This document shows positions 29,202-37,134 of a DNA stretch of 64,000 nt, one piece after another. Below the pieces are notes generated by a model. That model did not search any database. It was given only the letters and a program-made list of their open reading frames with translations, and had not been told where the DNA came from. The DNA is from Gordonia sp. (in: high G+C Gram-positive bacteria) (GTDB taxonomy: Bacteria > Actinomycetota > Actinomycetes > Mycobacteriales > Mycobacteriaceae), in contig NZ_JAAYXO010000206.1 of NCBI RefSeq assembly GCF_012515855.1, positions 16,079 through 80,078 on the forward strand, given 5' to 3'. Made by a program: the position numbers and the translations under genes. Position 1 is the first letter of the stretch, and each line of letters starts with the position of its first letter.

Positions 29202-29858
29202 TCATTCGCGCGTGGAGCCCGCCAGCGCCTCGGCGGCCTGGGCTTCCAGTTCGGCCACCACGGCCTCGGAGACGTCCATTCCGCAGACCCGCAGCCAGTT
29301 GGCGAGCATTCGGTGCCCACCCTGTGTCAGGACGCTTTCGGGATGGAACTGCACACCGTGGATCGGCAGTTCGCGGTGACGCATCGCCATGACGATCCCG
29401 TTCTCGGTACGTCCGGTCACCACCAGGTCCTCGGGGATGGTCTCCGGGGCCACCGTCAACGAGTGATAGCGGGTGGCGACGAAGGGCTGCGGGAGTCCGG
29501 CCAGTACGCCGGTGCCGTCGTGCTCCACCAGCGAGGTCTTGCCGTGGAGCAGTTCGGGGGCACGCGTGACGGTGGCGCCGAACGCCTCGCCGATGGCCTG
29601 GTGGCCGAGGCAGACCCCCAGCAGCGGCGTGCCGGCTTCGGCCGCCACCGCAATGATGGGTTCGGTTGCGCCCGCACGGTCCGGAGTGCCCGGACCGGGG
29701 CTCAGCAGGATGCCGTCGAAGTCGTCGACCACCCGTGTGAGATCGGCCAACTGCTCGTCGTCGTTGCGCCATACGACGGCATCGACACCGAGCTGTCCGA
29801 GGTACTGGACCAGGTTGTAGACGAAGCTGTCGTAGTTGTCGATGACGAGGATGCGCAC
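29202..29858 (-). CDS. trpG: Glutamine amidotransferase component of anthranilate/aminodeoxychorismate synthase
   Basis: A 218-residue class I glutamine amidotransferase supplying ammonia for tryptophan or folate precursor synthesis. Catalytic Cys is in [13 protein letters not shown] and the His/Glu pair in [12 protein letters not shown] start at the GTG at 29858 ([20 protein letters not shown]); the frame extends 19 residues upstream without family similarity. The gene sits next to pknB and crgA as in mycobacteria; the catalytic partner (TrpE/PabB) is elsewhere. No obvious ribosome binding site, so it may be leaderless. Confidence 0.93.
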   Translation of the reverse strand: MRILVIDNYDSFVYNLVQYLGQLGVDAVVWRNDDEQLADLTRVVDDFDGILLSPGPGTPDRAGATEPIIAVAAEAGTPLLGVCLGHQAIGEAFGATVTRAPELLHGKTSLVEHDGTGVLAGLPQPFVATRYHSLTVAPETIPEDLVVTGRTENGIVMAMRHRELPIHGVQFHPESVLTQGGHRMLANWLRVCGMDVSEAVVAELEAQAAEALAGSTRE

Positions 29859-29913
29859 GTCGTCCAGATTAACGGGTTCCCTAACCGTGGCTCGACTCAG
29901 ATACCGTAGAGGC

Positions 29914-30192
29914 ATGCCTAAGTCAAAAGTCCGGAAGAAGACTGATTACACCATCAACACCGCGAGTCGTACCCCGGTGAAGGTGAAGGCCGGCCCGTCC
30001 GGCGTGCTCTACCAGTCGGTCATGTTCGGTCTCATGTTGATCGGCCTGGTGTGGCTGATGGTCTATTACCTCGGTGCCTCTGTCGGCCAGTACTCCGCGC
30101 TGGACTGGATGGCGAACCTCGGAGCCTGGAACATGTTGATCGGTTTCGGCTTCATGGTGGTCGGCCTGTTGATGACCATGGGCTGGCGCTGA
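29914..30192 (+). CDS. crgA: Cell division protein CrgA
   Basis: A 92-residue protein with two transmembrane helices (about 34-54 and 68-90) and a short basic cytoplasmic N-terminus ([12 protein letters not shown]). CrgA recruits FtsI and other divisome proteins to the septum in mycobacteria and is conserved beside trpG. It is divergent from trpG across 55 bp. I start at the ATG at 29914; the upstream frame is antisense to trpG. Confidence 0.93.
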   Translation: MPKSKVRKKTDYTINTASRTPVKVKAGPSGVLYQSVMFGLMLIGLVWLMVYYLGASVGQYSALDWMANLGAWNMLIGFGFMVVGLLMTMGWR

Positions 30193-30194
30193 CG

Positions 30195-30286
30195 TCATCC
30201 ACAGCGAGAACTCGCAGGTGACGTCCCCCAGCATGCGACTTACACCGATGTTATTCATCCCCAGTGTGGATAAGTCCTGTGGATAA
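30195..30286. promoter_or_regulatory. DnaA-box cluster upstream of the PH-domain gene
   Basis: Two perfect DnaA boxes TGTGGATAA (30265-30273 and 30278-30286) lie 13 bp apart in the same orientation. A third near-match TCATCCACA (30195-30203) is in the opposite orientation. They overlap the crgA-PH gene intergenic region, about 18 kb from oriC. Confidence 0.6.
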
Positions 30287-30299
30287 CGATCAACAGCCT

Positions 30300-30740
30300 G
30301 TGCATGAACAGTGGGCGACTCCGCTTCCCGGAGCCATCGCCCTCGTCGGCGTCGGTATCGCGCTCGCCGCTGCGGCGGCAGCCTCGTACACCGATCCCCC
30401 CGCGCTGATCTTCCTGGGCATCGCCGCCGTCATCGTGATCGTGGTCGGCGCCTTCGCGCTGGCACGCCGCCCCCGGCTGGCGCTGGCCACCGGGCCCGCG
30501 CTGATCGTCAAGACGGTCGGCGGCACTCGGCACGTCGCCTTCGACGACGTGGAGCGGATCTCGGTGCTGCACACGCGGCGCCTCATCGGCAGCTCACGGC
30601 AGGTGGTGATCGACCTTCCGGACGACCGCCTGCTGGTCTTCGGCCGTTGGGACTTGGGCGAGGAGCCCACCGTGGTCGTAGAGAAGCTGCGCAAAGCAGG
30701 CTTCCCCTACGACGACCGCGGCCCGGCCGACGCCGACTAG
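30300..30740 (+). CDS. PH-domain membrane protein (Rv0010c-like)
   Basis: A 146-residue protein with two hydrophobic helices at the N-terminus (AIALVGVGIALAAAAAASYT and LIFLGIAAVIVIVVGAFALA) followed by a small bacterial PH-like domain (about 55-140; LIVKTVGGTRHVAFDDVERI and LLVFGRWDLGEEPTVVVEKL). The conserved crgA-PH protein-(rhomboid)-ppiA order matches mycobacteria. The start is uncertain: GTG codons at 30264, 30279 and 30300 are all in frame; 30300 best aligns with what I recall of the mycobacterial N-terminus and leaves the DnaA boxes upstream. Function unknown. Confidence 0.8.
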   Translation: MHEQWATPLPGAIALVGVGIALAAAAAASYTDPPALIFLGIAAVIVIVVGAFALARRPRLALATGPALIVKTVGGTRHVAFDDVERISVLHTRRLIGSSRQVVIDLPDDRLLVFGRWDLGEEPTVVVEKLRKAGFPYDDRGPADAD

Positions 30741-30777
30741 CTCTCGCGCGTCACGCAGCAGCGGCACCACCCGCGAC

Positions 30778-31650
30778 CTACCCGACGCTCGCCTCCACCG
30801 CGAACGACGTCCCGATCGCGAGGGCTACCACCGCCAGCACGGCCAGCCCGTACCAGCCGATGCGGGTGACCTTCTGATACGTCTGCGCCTCGGGGGCGAG
30901 AATCTTGACGGGCACCCACAGGATGGCCGCGGCACTCGCCGCGCCGAATACGAGGCCGCCGAAGTGGCCCAGCAGTGAGATGTTCGGGATGCTCAGCGAG
31001 AGCGCCACGTTGATCACGATGACCGCGATCACCGTGGTGGCGGGCAGTTTGAGACGCAGGACCACCACCAGGAGTGCGCCCATCAGTCCGTAGATCGCCC
31101 CGGAGGCGCCCGCGGTCACCACCTGATCGGATTCGAATGCCATCACCGCGGCACTGCCGCCGAGCAGCCCGATCAGGTACACCGCCAGGTAGCGAGCTTT
31201 GCCGAAGAGCCGTTCCAGATCGGCGCCGATCACGTACAGCGAGATCATGTTGAGGGCCAGGTGGGTCACCGACCAGTGCAGAAAGCCTGACGTGAACAGG
31301 CGCCAGTAGTCGTTCTCGAAACCGCCGCCGCTGATCAACGCGCCCTGCTGCATGATCGTCGAGCGTCCGAGGCCGGTGAAGCCGCCGGCCTGCATCACCA
31401 CGGCGCCGAACACGACGAGGTTGATCGCAATCAGGACGTAGGTGACGATCGGCGTGGTTCGCGCGGCATCGGTGTGGATGGTCGGAGCCGCGGTATTGAC
31501 GCGCGCCGACGACGACGCCTGGCTCACGCAGTCCACACAGTGCTGGCCGACCGATGCCGACCGAAGACAGTCCGGACAAGCCGACCGCCCGCAGCGTGTG
31601 CAAGACAGCGCTGTCGGGCGGTCGGGATGCCGATAGCAGGTTTGCGTCAA
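30778..31650 (-). CDS. Rhomboid family intramembrane serine protease with N-terminal zinc-finger
   Basis: A 290-residue protein. The N-terminal 41 residues hold a B-box-like metal-binding cluster (C5, H8, C17, C20, C25, C28, H37, C38, C41). Six or seven transmembrane helices follow with rhomboid signatures: the HxxxN motif in WSVTHLALNMISL, catalytic Ser in GASGAIYGLMG and catalytic His in LLGHFGGLVFG. The probable start is a TTG at 31650, one base after the ppiA stop; the upstream frame only overlaps ppiA. Coupling to ppiA suggests co-transcription. The substrate is unknown. Confidence 0.9.
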   Translation of the reverse strand: MTQTCYRHPDRPTALSCTRCGRSACPDCLRSASVGQHCVDCVSQASSSARVNTAAPTIHTDAARTTPIVTYVLIAINLVVFGAVVMQAGGFTGLGRSTIMQQGALISGGGFENDYWRLFTSGFLHWSVTHLALNMISLYVIGADLERLFGKARYLAVYLIGLLGGSAAVMAFESDQVVTAGASGAIYGLMGALLVVVLRLKLPATTVIAVIVINVALSLSIPNISLLGHFGGLVFGAASAAAILWVPVKILAPEAQTYQKVTRIGWYGLAVLAVVALAIGTSFAVEASVG

Positions 31651-31651
31651 A

Positions 31652-32182
31652 TCAGCTGAGCTCAATGCTCTCGATGACGACGGCGTCCACCGGGCGATCC
31701 ATGCGATCGGTGGCGGTGGTGGCGATCGCGTCGACCACGGCCTGCGAGGCCGAGTCCTTGACCTCACCGAAGATGGTGTGGCGACGGTTCAGGTGCGGGG
31801 TGGCGCCCACGGTGATGAAGAACTGCGAGCCGTTGGTGCCCGGGCCGGCGTTGGCCATGGCCAGCAGGTACGGGCGGTCGAACTGGAGCTCCGGGTGGAA
31901 CTCGTCCTTGAACTGGTAGCCCGGACCGCCGCGACCGGTGCCGGTCGGGTCGCCGCCCTGGATCATGAAGCCGTTGATGACGCGGTGGAACACTGCGCCG
32001 TCGTAGAACGGACCCGAGGCCTCACCCTTTGCATTCTCGGTGGAGTACTCCTTCGAGCCGTCTGCCAGGCCGACGAAGTTCTCGACGGTGACCGGCGCGT
32101 GGTTCGGGAAGAGTTCGATGACGATGTCGCCGCGATTGGTCTTCAGGGTCGCGGTCTTCTTCTGATCACTCACACTGTCCAT
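31652..32182 (-). CDS. ppiA: Peptidyl-prolyl cis-trans isomerase A (cyclophilin)
   Basis: A 176-residue cytoplasmic cyclophilin. Family motifs: [32 protein letters not shown] (as [18 protein letters not shown]), [19 protein letters not shown] and [12 protein letters not shown]. The catalytic Arg is in FHRVI. Start at the ATG at 32182 (MDSVSDQKK) rather than a 37-residue upstream extension that is Arg-rich and unlike cyclophilins; GTG at 32173 is an alternative. Its place near the origin is conserved in mycobacteria. Confidence 0.94.
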   Translation of the reverse strand: MDSVSDQKKTATLKTNRGDIVIELFPNHAPVTVENFVGLADGSKEYSTENAKGEASGPFYDGAVFHRVINGFMIQGGDPTGTGRGGPGYQFKDEFHPELQFDRPYLLAMANAGPGTNGSQFFITVGATPHLNRRHTIFGEVKDSASQAVVDAIATTATDRMDRPVDAVVIESIELS

Positions 32183-32250
32183 GAAACCACGTCTCGCCGA
32201 CTGACGACCGGCAGTGGCGTGCACCCCCTGCCACCTGGCACGCTGGATGG

Positions 32251-32403
32251 ATGCCGAACAAACTTCTCGTGGTTCTCGCCACCGCGCTCGCACTGCTGCT
32301 GTCTGCCGTCGTCGTGGTGCTGCGTCGGTCGCGCACCGACCATCCGCCGGCCTCCCTCACCGTCCCGCGCATCGAAGATGTGCGCGGCCTCAGCGACGAT
32401 TAA
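32251..32403 (+). CDS. 50-residue single-helix membrane protein
   Basis: A short frame, [10 protein letters not shown] to GLSDD, with one N-terminal transmembrane helix (about 4-24) and a polar tail containing [11 protein letters not shown]. It is divergent from ppiA (68 bp) and ends 24 bp before the next gene. The GGATGG sequence just upstream could serve as a ribosome binding site. Codon use is typical of the window. Function unknown; it could be co-transcribed with the DUF4190 gene. Confidence 0.55.
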   Translation: MPNKLLVVLATALALLLSAVVVVLRRSRTDHPPASLTVPRIEDVRGLSDD

Positions 32404-32427
32404 CCTTCACCAGGTATTTTGGAGACC

Positions 32428-33360
32428 GTGACTTCTGACGATCCACGTGAGCCGGGCCCGAGTCGACCTCAGGGCCCGAGCTCCGTACCACCAGCACAGC
32501 AGTCGCCCCCGCTCGGTTCGACCCAGTCCGGTCGTCCTTCGGCGCCCTGGGAGAGTAAGCCGCCCACTCCGAGCACTCCGCCTCCAGCGGCACCGGGCGC
32601 AGCGCCGTCGTACCGCCCCGCTCCGCCGGCGTCCTCGACGCCTCCCGGTTCGCCCTCGCAGCGACCGGTGACTCCGCCTCCGCGGCCCTCGGCCCCCGGG
32701 CAGCCGGCTCCTCGGCCGGCACCGGCGTCCGGACCGATCCCAGCCGCGCCCGGCGGCCGCCCCGCACCGCCGTCGCACCTCGGCAACGGCCCCGCTCCGC
32801 GCCCGTCACAGCCGGGCACCGGGCCCAATCCGCAGAGCCGACCGCCGCACCCGGCACCGAGTACGGGTCCAGGTCCGGCGCCCCGACCCCAGTCCGGGCC
32901 CACGTCCCAGCCGACGACAGCGGCTCCCTCGCTCGCCAAGTCGCCGACGCCCGCAGGCGACGACGCCTCCGAACGTCGGCTGGCCTATTCCGCGGTCACG
33001 GACGCTCCGGCATCCGCCCGACCGGCAACGGCACCGGTCGCACCGCCCGCTCCCCACAAAACTCCCGCCCAGAATCCTCCCGCGGCCAGTAAGGACTCCA
33101 AGCCCGTGGCTTCCAAGACCGCTTCTGCATCCCAGACCGAGTCGAGGTTCAGCTGGAACGCGGTCATCGCGTTCGTGCTGTCGGCAATTGGGCTCCTGTT
33201 CCCCTTCGGTCTGTGGCTCGGATACCGCACGCGCGGTCAGATCGACGGCGGGAACGGCGAGTACGGTCGTGAGTTCGCCACCGCGGCCATCATCATCGGC
33301 TGGCTGTGGACGGCGTTCGTGGTGCTCGGCCTGCTCGCGTACCTCTGGATCTTGATCTAG
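32428..33360 (+). CDS. Proline-rich DUF4190 membrane protein
   Basis: A 310-residue protein. The first 235 residues are a Pro/Ala/Ser/Gly-rich disordered cytoplasmic region. The C-terminus (about 250-310) is a DUF4190-type unit with two transmembrane helices (AVIAFVLSAIGLLFPFGLWL and AAIIIGWLWTAFVVLGLLAY) separated by GYRTRGQIDGGNGEYGREFA. I use the GTG at 32428; an in-frame TTG at 32419 is possible. The domain is common in actinobacterial envelope proteins of unknown function. Confidence 0.8.
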   Translation: MTSDDPREPGPSRPQGPSSVPPAQQSPPLGSTQSGRPSAPWESKPPTPSTPPPAAPGAAPSYRPAPPASSTPPGSPSQRPVTPPPRPSAPGQPAPRPAPASGPIPAAPGGRPAPPSHLGNGPAPRPSQPGTGPNPQSRPPHPAPSTGPGPAPRPQSGPTSQPTTAAPSLAKSPTPAGDDASERRLAYSAVTDAPASARPATAPVAPPAPHKTPAQNPPAASKDSKPVASKTASASQTESRFSWNAVIAFVLSAIGLLFPFGLWLGYRTRGQIDGGNGEYGREFATAAIIIGWLWTAFVVLGLLAYLWILI

Positions 33361-33465
33361 TCTCCGATCAGTCGGAACACTTCTCGGGATTTGTTCCAAC
33401 GCGGCAGGTAGGTTGGAGTGTGTCCGCGCCCACAGGGCGGTGTGCATCACACGGAACGAGCGACG

Positions 33466-34893
33466 ATGACAGATTTGACCAAGTTTTACATCAACGGCCA
33501 GTGGGTGGATCCCGTCGGCGAGCTGACCACGATCGACGTGATCAATCCCGCTACCGAGAAGTCCGCGGGCACGGTGGCCCTGGGCAGCAGCGCCGACGTC
33601 GATGCCGCGGTGATCGCCGCTCGGCACGCCTTCGAGGGCTGGGCTCACTCGAGCATCGACGACCGCATCGCCCTCATCGGCGCCATCCTCGCGGAGTATC
33701 AGAAGCGTGCCGACGAGCTCGCGCAAGCGGTGACCATCGAGATGGGCGCCCCGGCCGGGCTGGCCGCCGCCGCCCAGGTGCCGATCGGCATGGCGCACCT
33801 GGCCACCGCGGCCGAATCCCTCAAGACCTTCGCGTTCTCCGAGGACCGCGGATCGTCGCGCATCGTCAAGGAACCGATCGGCGTCTGCGGATTCATCACC
33901 CCGTGGAACTGGCCGCTGAACCAGGTGATGTGCAAGGTGGCGCCCGCACTGGCCACCGGCTGCACCATGGTCCTCAAGCCCAGCGAGGTGGCACCGTTCT
34001 CAGCAGCCATCGTCGCGGAGATCTTCGACGCCGCCGGAGTCCCCGCTGGCGTGTTCAATCTGGTCAACGGCGACGGTCCGGGAGTCGGGTCGGCGCTGTC
34101 GGCCCATCCGGACATCGACCTGATCTCGTTCACCGGCTCCACCCGCGCAGGCATCGAAGTGGCCAAGACCGCTGCGCCGACCGTCAAGCGCGTCGCTCAG
34201 GAACTCGGCGGCAAGAGCCCGAACATCCTGCTCGACGACGATTCTCTCGGAGCCAACGTGGCCGCAGGCGTCGGCCTGATGATGCTGAACTCGGGCCAGT
34301 CGTGCAACGCGCCGAGCCGCATGCTGGTGCCCTCGCACCGTCTCGACGAAGTGGCCGCTGCCGCGGTCGAGGCCTCGGCGGGGCTCACCGTCGGCGATCC
34401 GACCACCAATGTGCGGCTGGGACCGGTGGTCTCCGCGGTGCAGTTCGAGAAGATCCAGGGTCTGATCGAGCGCGCCATCGACGACGGCGCCAAGCCCGTG
34501 GTCGGCGGCGCCGGGCGTCCGGACGGCCTCACCGAGGGCTACTACGTGAAGCCGACCGTCTTCACCAACGTCACCAACGACATGGAGATCGCCCGCACCG
34601 AGGTCTTCGGCCCAGTCCTGGTGATCATCGGCTACGACTCGGTGGATGAGGCCATCAAGATCGGCAACGACACCGAGTACGGCCTGGCGGGCTACGTCTC
34701 CGGCGAGGACCTCGACGAGGTTCGACGCGTGGGTTCCAAGCTCCGCGCGGGGTCGATCTCGCTGAACTCGGCGGCGCCCGACCCGGGAGCACCGTTCGGC
34801 GGCTACAAGCGCAGCGGCAACGGCCGCGAATGGAGCGACTACGCCTTCGACGAGTTCCTCGAAGTGAAGTCGCTGCTGGGCTTCGGAGCCTAG
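33466..34893 (+). CDS. NAD(P)-dependent aldehyde dehydrogenase family protein
   Basis: A 475-residue ALDH. Conserved features: FITPWNWPLNQVMCKVAPAL, catalytic Glu in QELGGKSPNILL, catalytic Cys in NSGQSCNAPSRM, and EVFGPVLVIIGYD. I start at the ATG at 33466 (MTDLTKFYINGQWVDP), which aligns with the family N-terminus. It oxidises an aldehyde to the acid; substrate specificity cannot be read. It opens an accessory block inserted between the conserved ppiA region and the tRNA/gyrA region. A strong terminator follows. Confidence 0.92.
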   Translation: MTDLTKFYINGQWVDPVGELTTIDVINPATEKSAGTVALGSSADVDAAVIAARHAFEGWAHSSIDDRIALIGAILAEYQKRADELAQAVTIEMGAPAGLAAAAQVPIGMAHLATAAESLKTFAFSEDRGSSRIVKEPIGVCGFITPWNWPLNQVMCKVAPALATGCTMVLKPSEVAPFSAAIVAEIFDAAGVPAGVFNLVNGDGPGVGSALSAHPDIDLISFTGSTRAGIEVAKTAAPTVKRVAQELGGKSPNILLDDDSLGANVAAGVGLMMLNSGQSCNAPSRMLVPSHRLDEVAAAAVEASAGLTVGDPTTNVRLGPVVSAVQFEKIQGLIERAIDDGAKPVVGGAGRPDGLTEGYYVKPTVFTNVTNDMEIARTEVFGPVLVIIGYDSVDEAIKIGNDTEYGLAGYVSGEDLDEVRRVGSKLRAGSISLNSAAPDPGAPFGGYKRSGNGREWSDYAFDEFLEVKSLLGFGA

Positions 34894-34921
34894 CCCCGGC
34901 TATCTCCCGGACCAGACGGAG

Positions 34922-34956
34922 AAGGAGCGCAGCGACATGATGTCGCTGCGCTCCTT
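34922..34956. terminator. Terminator between the ALDH and universal stress protein genes
   Basis: A 16-bp stem (GAGCGCAGCGACA arms) with a 3-nt loop TGA and T-rich end TTTCG, 29 bp after the ALDH stop and 31 bp beyond the convergent universal stress gene's stop. Probably works both ways. Confidence 0.85.
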
Positions 34957-34987
34957 TCGCTTCGCAGGTCGTCGCAGACCTCGCCGA

Positions 34988-35857
34988 TCAGTGGTTCTGA
35001 ACCACCATCACCGGGCATTCCGCCACGTGCAGGATGGCCTGGCTGGTGGAACCGAGCGCGAGGCCCCGGAAACCGCCGCGACCGCGGGTACCGACGACGA
35101 TCAGTTGCGCCGTGTCCGACAACCCGCTGATGTGCTCGGCCGGAGCCTCGGTGGTGAGCACGATCTCCACCTCGACCTCCGGGTACTTCTCCGCAGCGTC
35201 GGCCACCTGCGACTCGATCGCGATGTTGGCGTTGACCCGCAGGTTCTCCAGCGCTTGCCCGGAGTAGCCGTGGAACACCTCATCGGTGAAGCCGCCGAAG
35301 GAGTGGATCACGCGCAGCGGAGCCTTCATCGACGCCGCCGAGGCGAACGCCTGGTTGAGTGCTTCGGTCGAGACGGCCGAGCCGTCGATCCCGACCACCA
35401 CGGGCCCGCTGTCCTTCGCGGCGCCCGTCGAGACGACCACGGTCGGGCACTCCGAATGCGCCACCAGATCGGTGCTCACCGAGCCCAGCAACAGGCCCTT
35501 GACGCCGCCGAGGCCGCGTCGACCGAGAACCAGCAGGTGCGATCGCGTCGACACATCGCGCAACACCAGACCCGGCTTGCCCTCGATGACCTGCTTGGCC
35601 ACCGTCACGTCGGCCACGCTCAGGGCCAACTGCTCGGCGGCCGTGGCGGTCGCCTCCGCGGCCTCGCGCGCGGCCGCCAGCGCCGCCTCGTCCGACTGCA
35701 TCGACAGCCGACCGAAGGTGGGCGACGCCGACGTCAGCACCGTGACCACGTCCAGCCGTCGACCCAGCCGCTGAGCCGCCTTGGCCGCCCAGCGCACGGC
35801 CTCGAGCGCATGACCCGATCCGTCTACTGCCACTGACACCGGTGAATTAGTCGTCAT
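34988..35857 (-). CDS. Universal stress protein, two UspA domains
   Basis: A 289-residue cytoplasmic protein with tandem UspA domains (about 5-145 and 150-289). Both domains carry ATP-binding type motifs: VLGRRGLGGVKGLLLGSVS in the first and VVGTRGRGGFRGLALGSTSQ in the second (G-2x-G-9x-G-S/T). I choose the ATG at 35857, 9 nt after GGAAGG, over the ATG at 35866. Such tandem proteins are often induced by hypoxia or dormancy in mycobacteria; no such signal is evident here. Confidence 0.92.
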   Translation of the reverse strand: MTTNSPVSVAVDGSGHALEAVRWAAKAAQRLGRRLDVVTVLTSASPTFGRLSMQSDEAALAAAREAAEATATAAEQLALSVADVTVAKQVIEGKPGLVLRDVSTRSHLLVLGRRGLGGVKGLLLGSVSTDLVAHSECPTVVVSTGAAKDSGPVVVGIDGSAVSTEALNQAFASAASMKAPLRVIHSFGGFTDEVFHGYSGQALENLRVNANIAIESQVADAAEKYPEVEVEIVLTTEAPAEHISGLSDTAQLIVVGTRGRGGFRGLALGSTSQAILHVAECPVMVVQNH

Positions 35858-35959
35858 CTGCCCCATCCTTCCGAATACGCACTTACTGCCAACGTTTCCA
35901 GACTATCGGCCGGCCGGAGCGGCACCGCGGAAGTCGAGGACCTTGGTCCTGGCGTGCCG

Positions 35960-36940
35960 TCACAGGTAACCGGCGCGCAGTTCCTCGGGAGACAGCGGAG
36001 ACAGCAGACCGGGAGCGACGTCGTACACCGTCTTCGCGCCGACGTCGCCCGCCCGGTTCATCCGGGCCGCTGCGCGGGCGTACGCCACCAGCACGCTGGC
36101 GGTGAACTCCGGATTCGACTCCAGCGCGAGGCGGTACTCGATGACCTGCTTGGTGCCTTCGGAGGTGGTGCCGCTGCGGATCACGAAGCCGCCGTGCGGC
36201 ATGCCCTGGTGGTCCCGCGCGAGTTCCTCGGCGGTGATGAAGTGCACGGTGGTGTCGTAGGGCTCGAAGTAGTCGGGCATGGTGACAATCTCGTTCCGCA
36301 CCGTCTCCGCGTCGGCCCCCTCTTCCAGGACCACGAAGCACTCGCGGGTGTGCCGCTCACGGGTCGACAATTCGGGGTTCTCCCCCGCGCGGACGCGCTC
36401 GATGGCCGGCTCGGACGGCAATGTGTACTGCACACCCGCTGCCACGCCCGGCACCCGCCGCACGGCGTCGGAGTGCCCCTGGCTGAGACCGCGGCCCCAG
36501 AAGGTGTAGGTGGATCCCTGCGGCACGATCGCCTCGCCGTAGACGCGGTTCAGCGAGAACAGGCCCGGGTCCCAGCCGGTGGAGATGACGGCGGTGGTGC
36601 CGCCGGCCTTCGCTGCGGCATCGACGGCGGCGAAGTGCTCGGGGATCCGCGCATGGTTGTCGTAACTGTCGACGATCGAGTACCGGGCCGCCTGCGCGGG
36701 GCTCTGCTCCGGGAGATCGCTGCGCGAGCCGCCGCACAGGATGAGGACGTCGATGTCGTCGCGGTCGCGATCCAGATCCGACATCGGGAAGGCCTGCGCG
36801 CCCACGGTGTCGACACCCTGCGGATCGCGGCGGGTGAACACGCCGACGAGTTCCATGTCCGGACTGAGACCAAGGGCGGTCTCAACGCCGCGGCCGAGGT
36901 TTCCGTAGCCGACGATGCCGATGCGGATAGGTGTGCTCAC
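35960..36940 (-). CDS. ddh: meso-Diaminopimelate D-dehydrogenase
   Basis: A 326-residue NADPH-dependent enzyme that makes meso-DAP directly from tetrahydrodipicolinate and ammonia, a one-step shunt in lysine and peptidoglycan-precursor synthesis best known in Corynebacterium glutamicum. The Rossmann motif is IGIVGYGNLGRGVE; family segments CGGSRSDLPEQ, VDSYDNHARIPEHF, STGWDPGLFSLNRVYGE and FWGRGLSQGHSDAVRR are present. The GTG at 36940 has an AGAAGGAA ribosome binding site. Length matches the roughly 320-residue corynebacterial enzyme. Relevant to the DAP-type wall made by the nearby RodA/PbpA system. Confidence 0.92.
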   Translation of the reverse strand: MSTPIRIGIVGYGNLGRGVETALGLSPDMELVGVFTRRDPQGVDTVGAQAFPMSDLDRDRDDIDVLILCGGSRSDLPEQSPAQAARYSIVDSYDNHARIPEHFAAVDAAAKAGGTTAVISTGWDPGLFSLNRVYGEAIVPQGSTYTFWGRGLSQGHSDAVRRVPGVAAGVQYTLPSEPAIERVRAGENPELSTRERHTRECFVVLEEGADAETVRNEIVTMPDYFEPYDTTVHFITAEELARDHQGMPHGGFVIRSGTTSEGTKQVIEYRLALESNPEFTASVLVAYARAAARMNRAGDVGAKTVYDVAPGLLSPLSPEELRAGYL

Positions 36941-37022
36941 GTGGGGATTCCTTCTCACTGGGGCTTGCGCCGGCGAACCCGGCAGACAGCCCAGAGTCTA
37001 TCGGGCGATGTTCGCCAGGCTC

Positions 37023-37052
37023 TTGACACTCACTACTGGCCAGTAATATCGT
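37023..37052 (+). promoter_or_regulatory. Promoter with internal palindromic operator for the hydrolase gene
   Basis: TTGACA (37023-37028) and TATCGT (37047-37052) are spaced 18 bp; TAATAT (37044-37049) is an alternative -10. The spacer contains a perfect 12-bp palindrome TACTGGCCAGTA (37034-37045), suited to a TetR-type repressor. Confidence 0.5.
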
Positions 37053-37134
37053 GCGTCATCAGTCACACAACTTAGAGACGGTGCCACTAGTCACGCCGTC
37101 CATCGATTGCTGGAATCAGACCTTGGGGGTCGGG

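Noticed and set aside
33440..33452. CRP/GlxR-like GTGTG-CAT-CACAC before the ALDH gene
   Set aside because: Arm spacing of 3 bp is too short for a CRP-family site (6 bp between TGTGA and TCACA).
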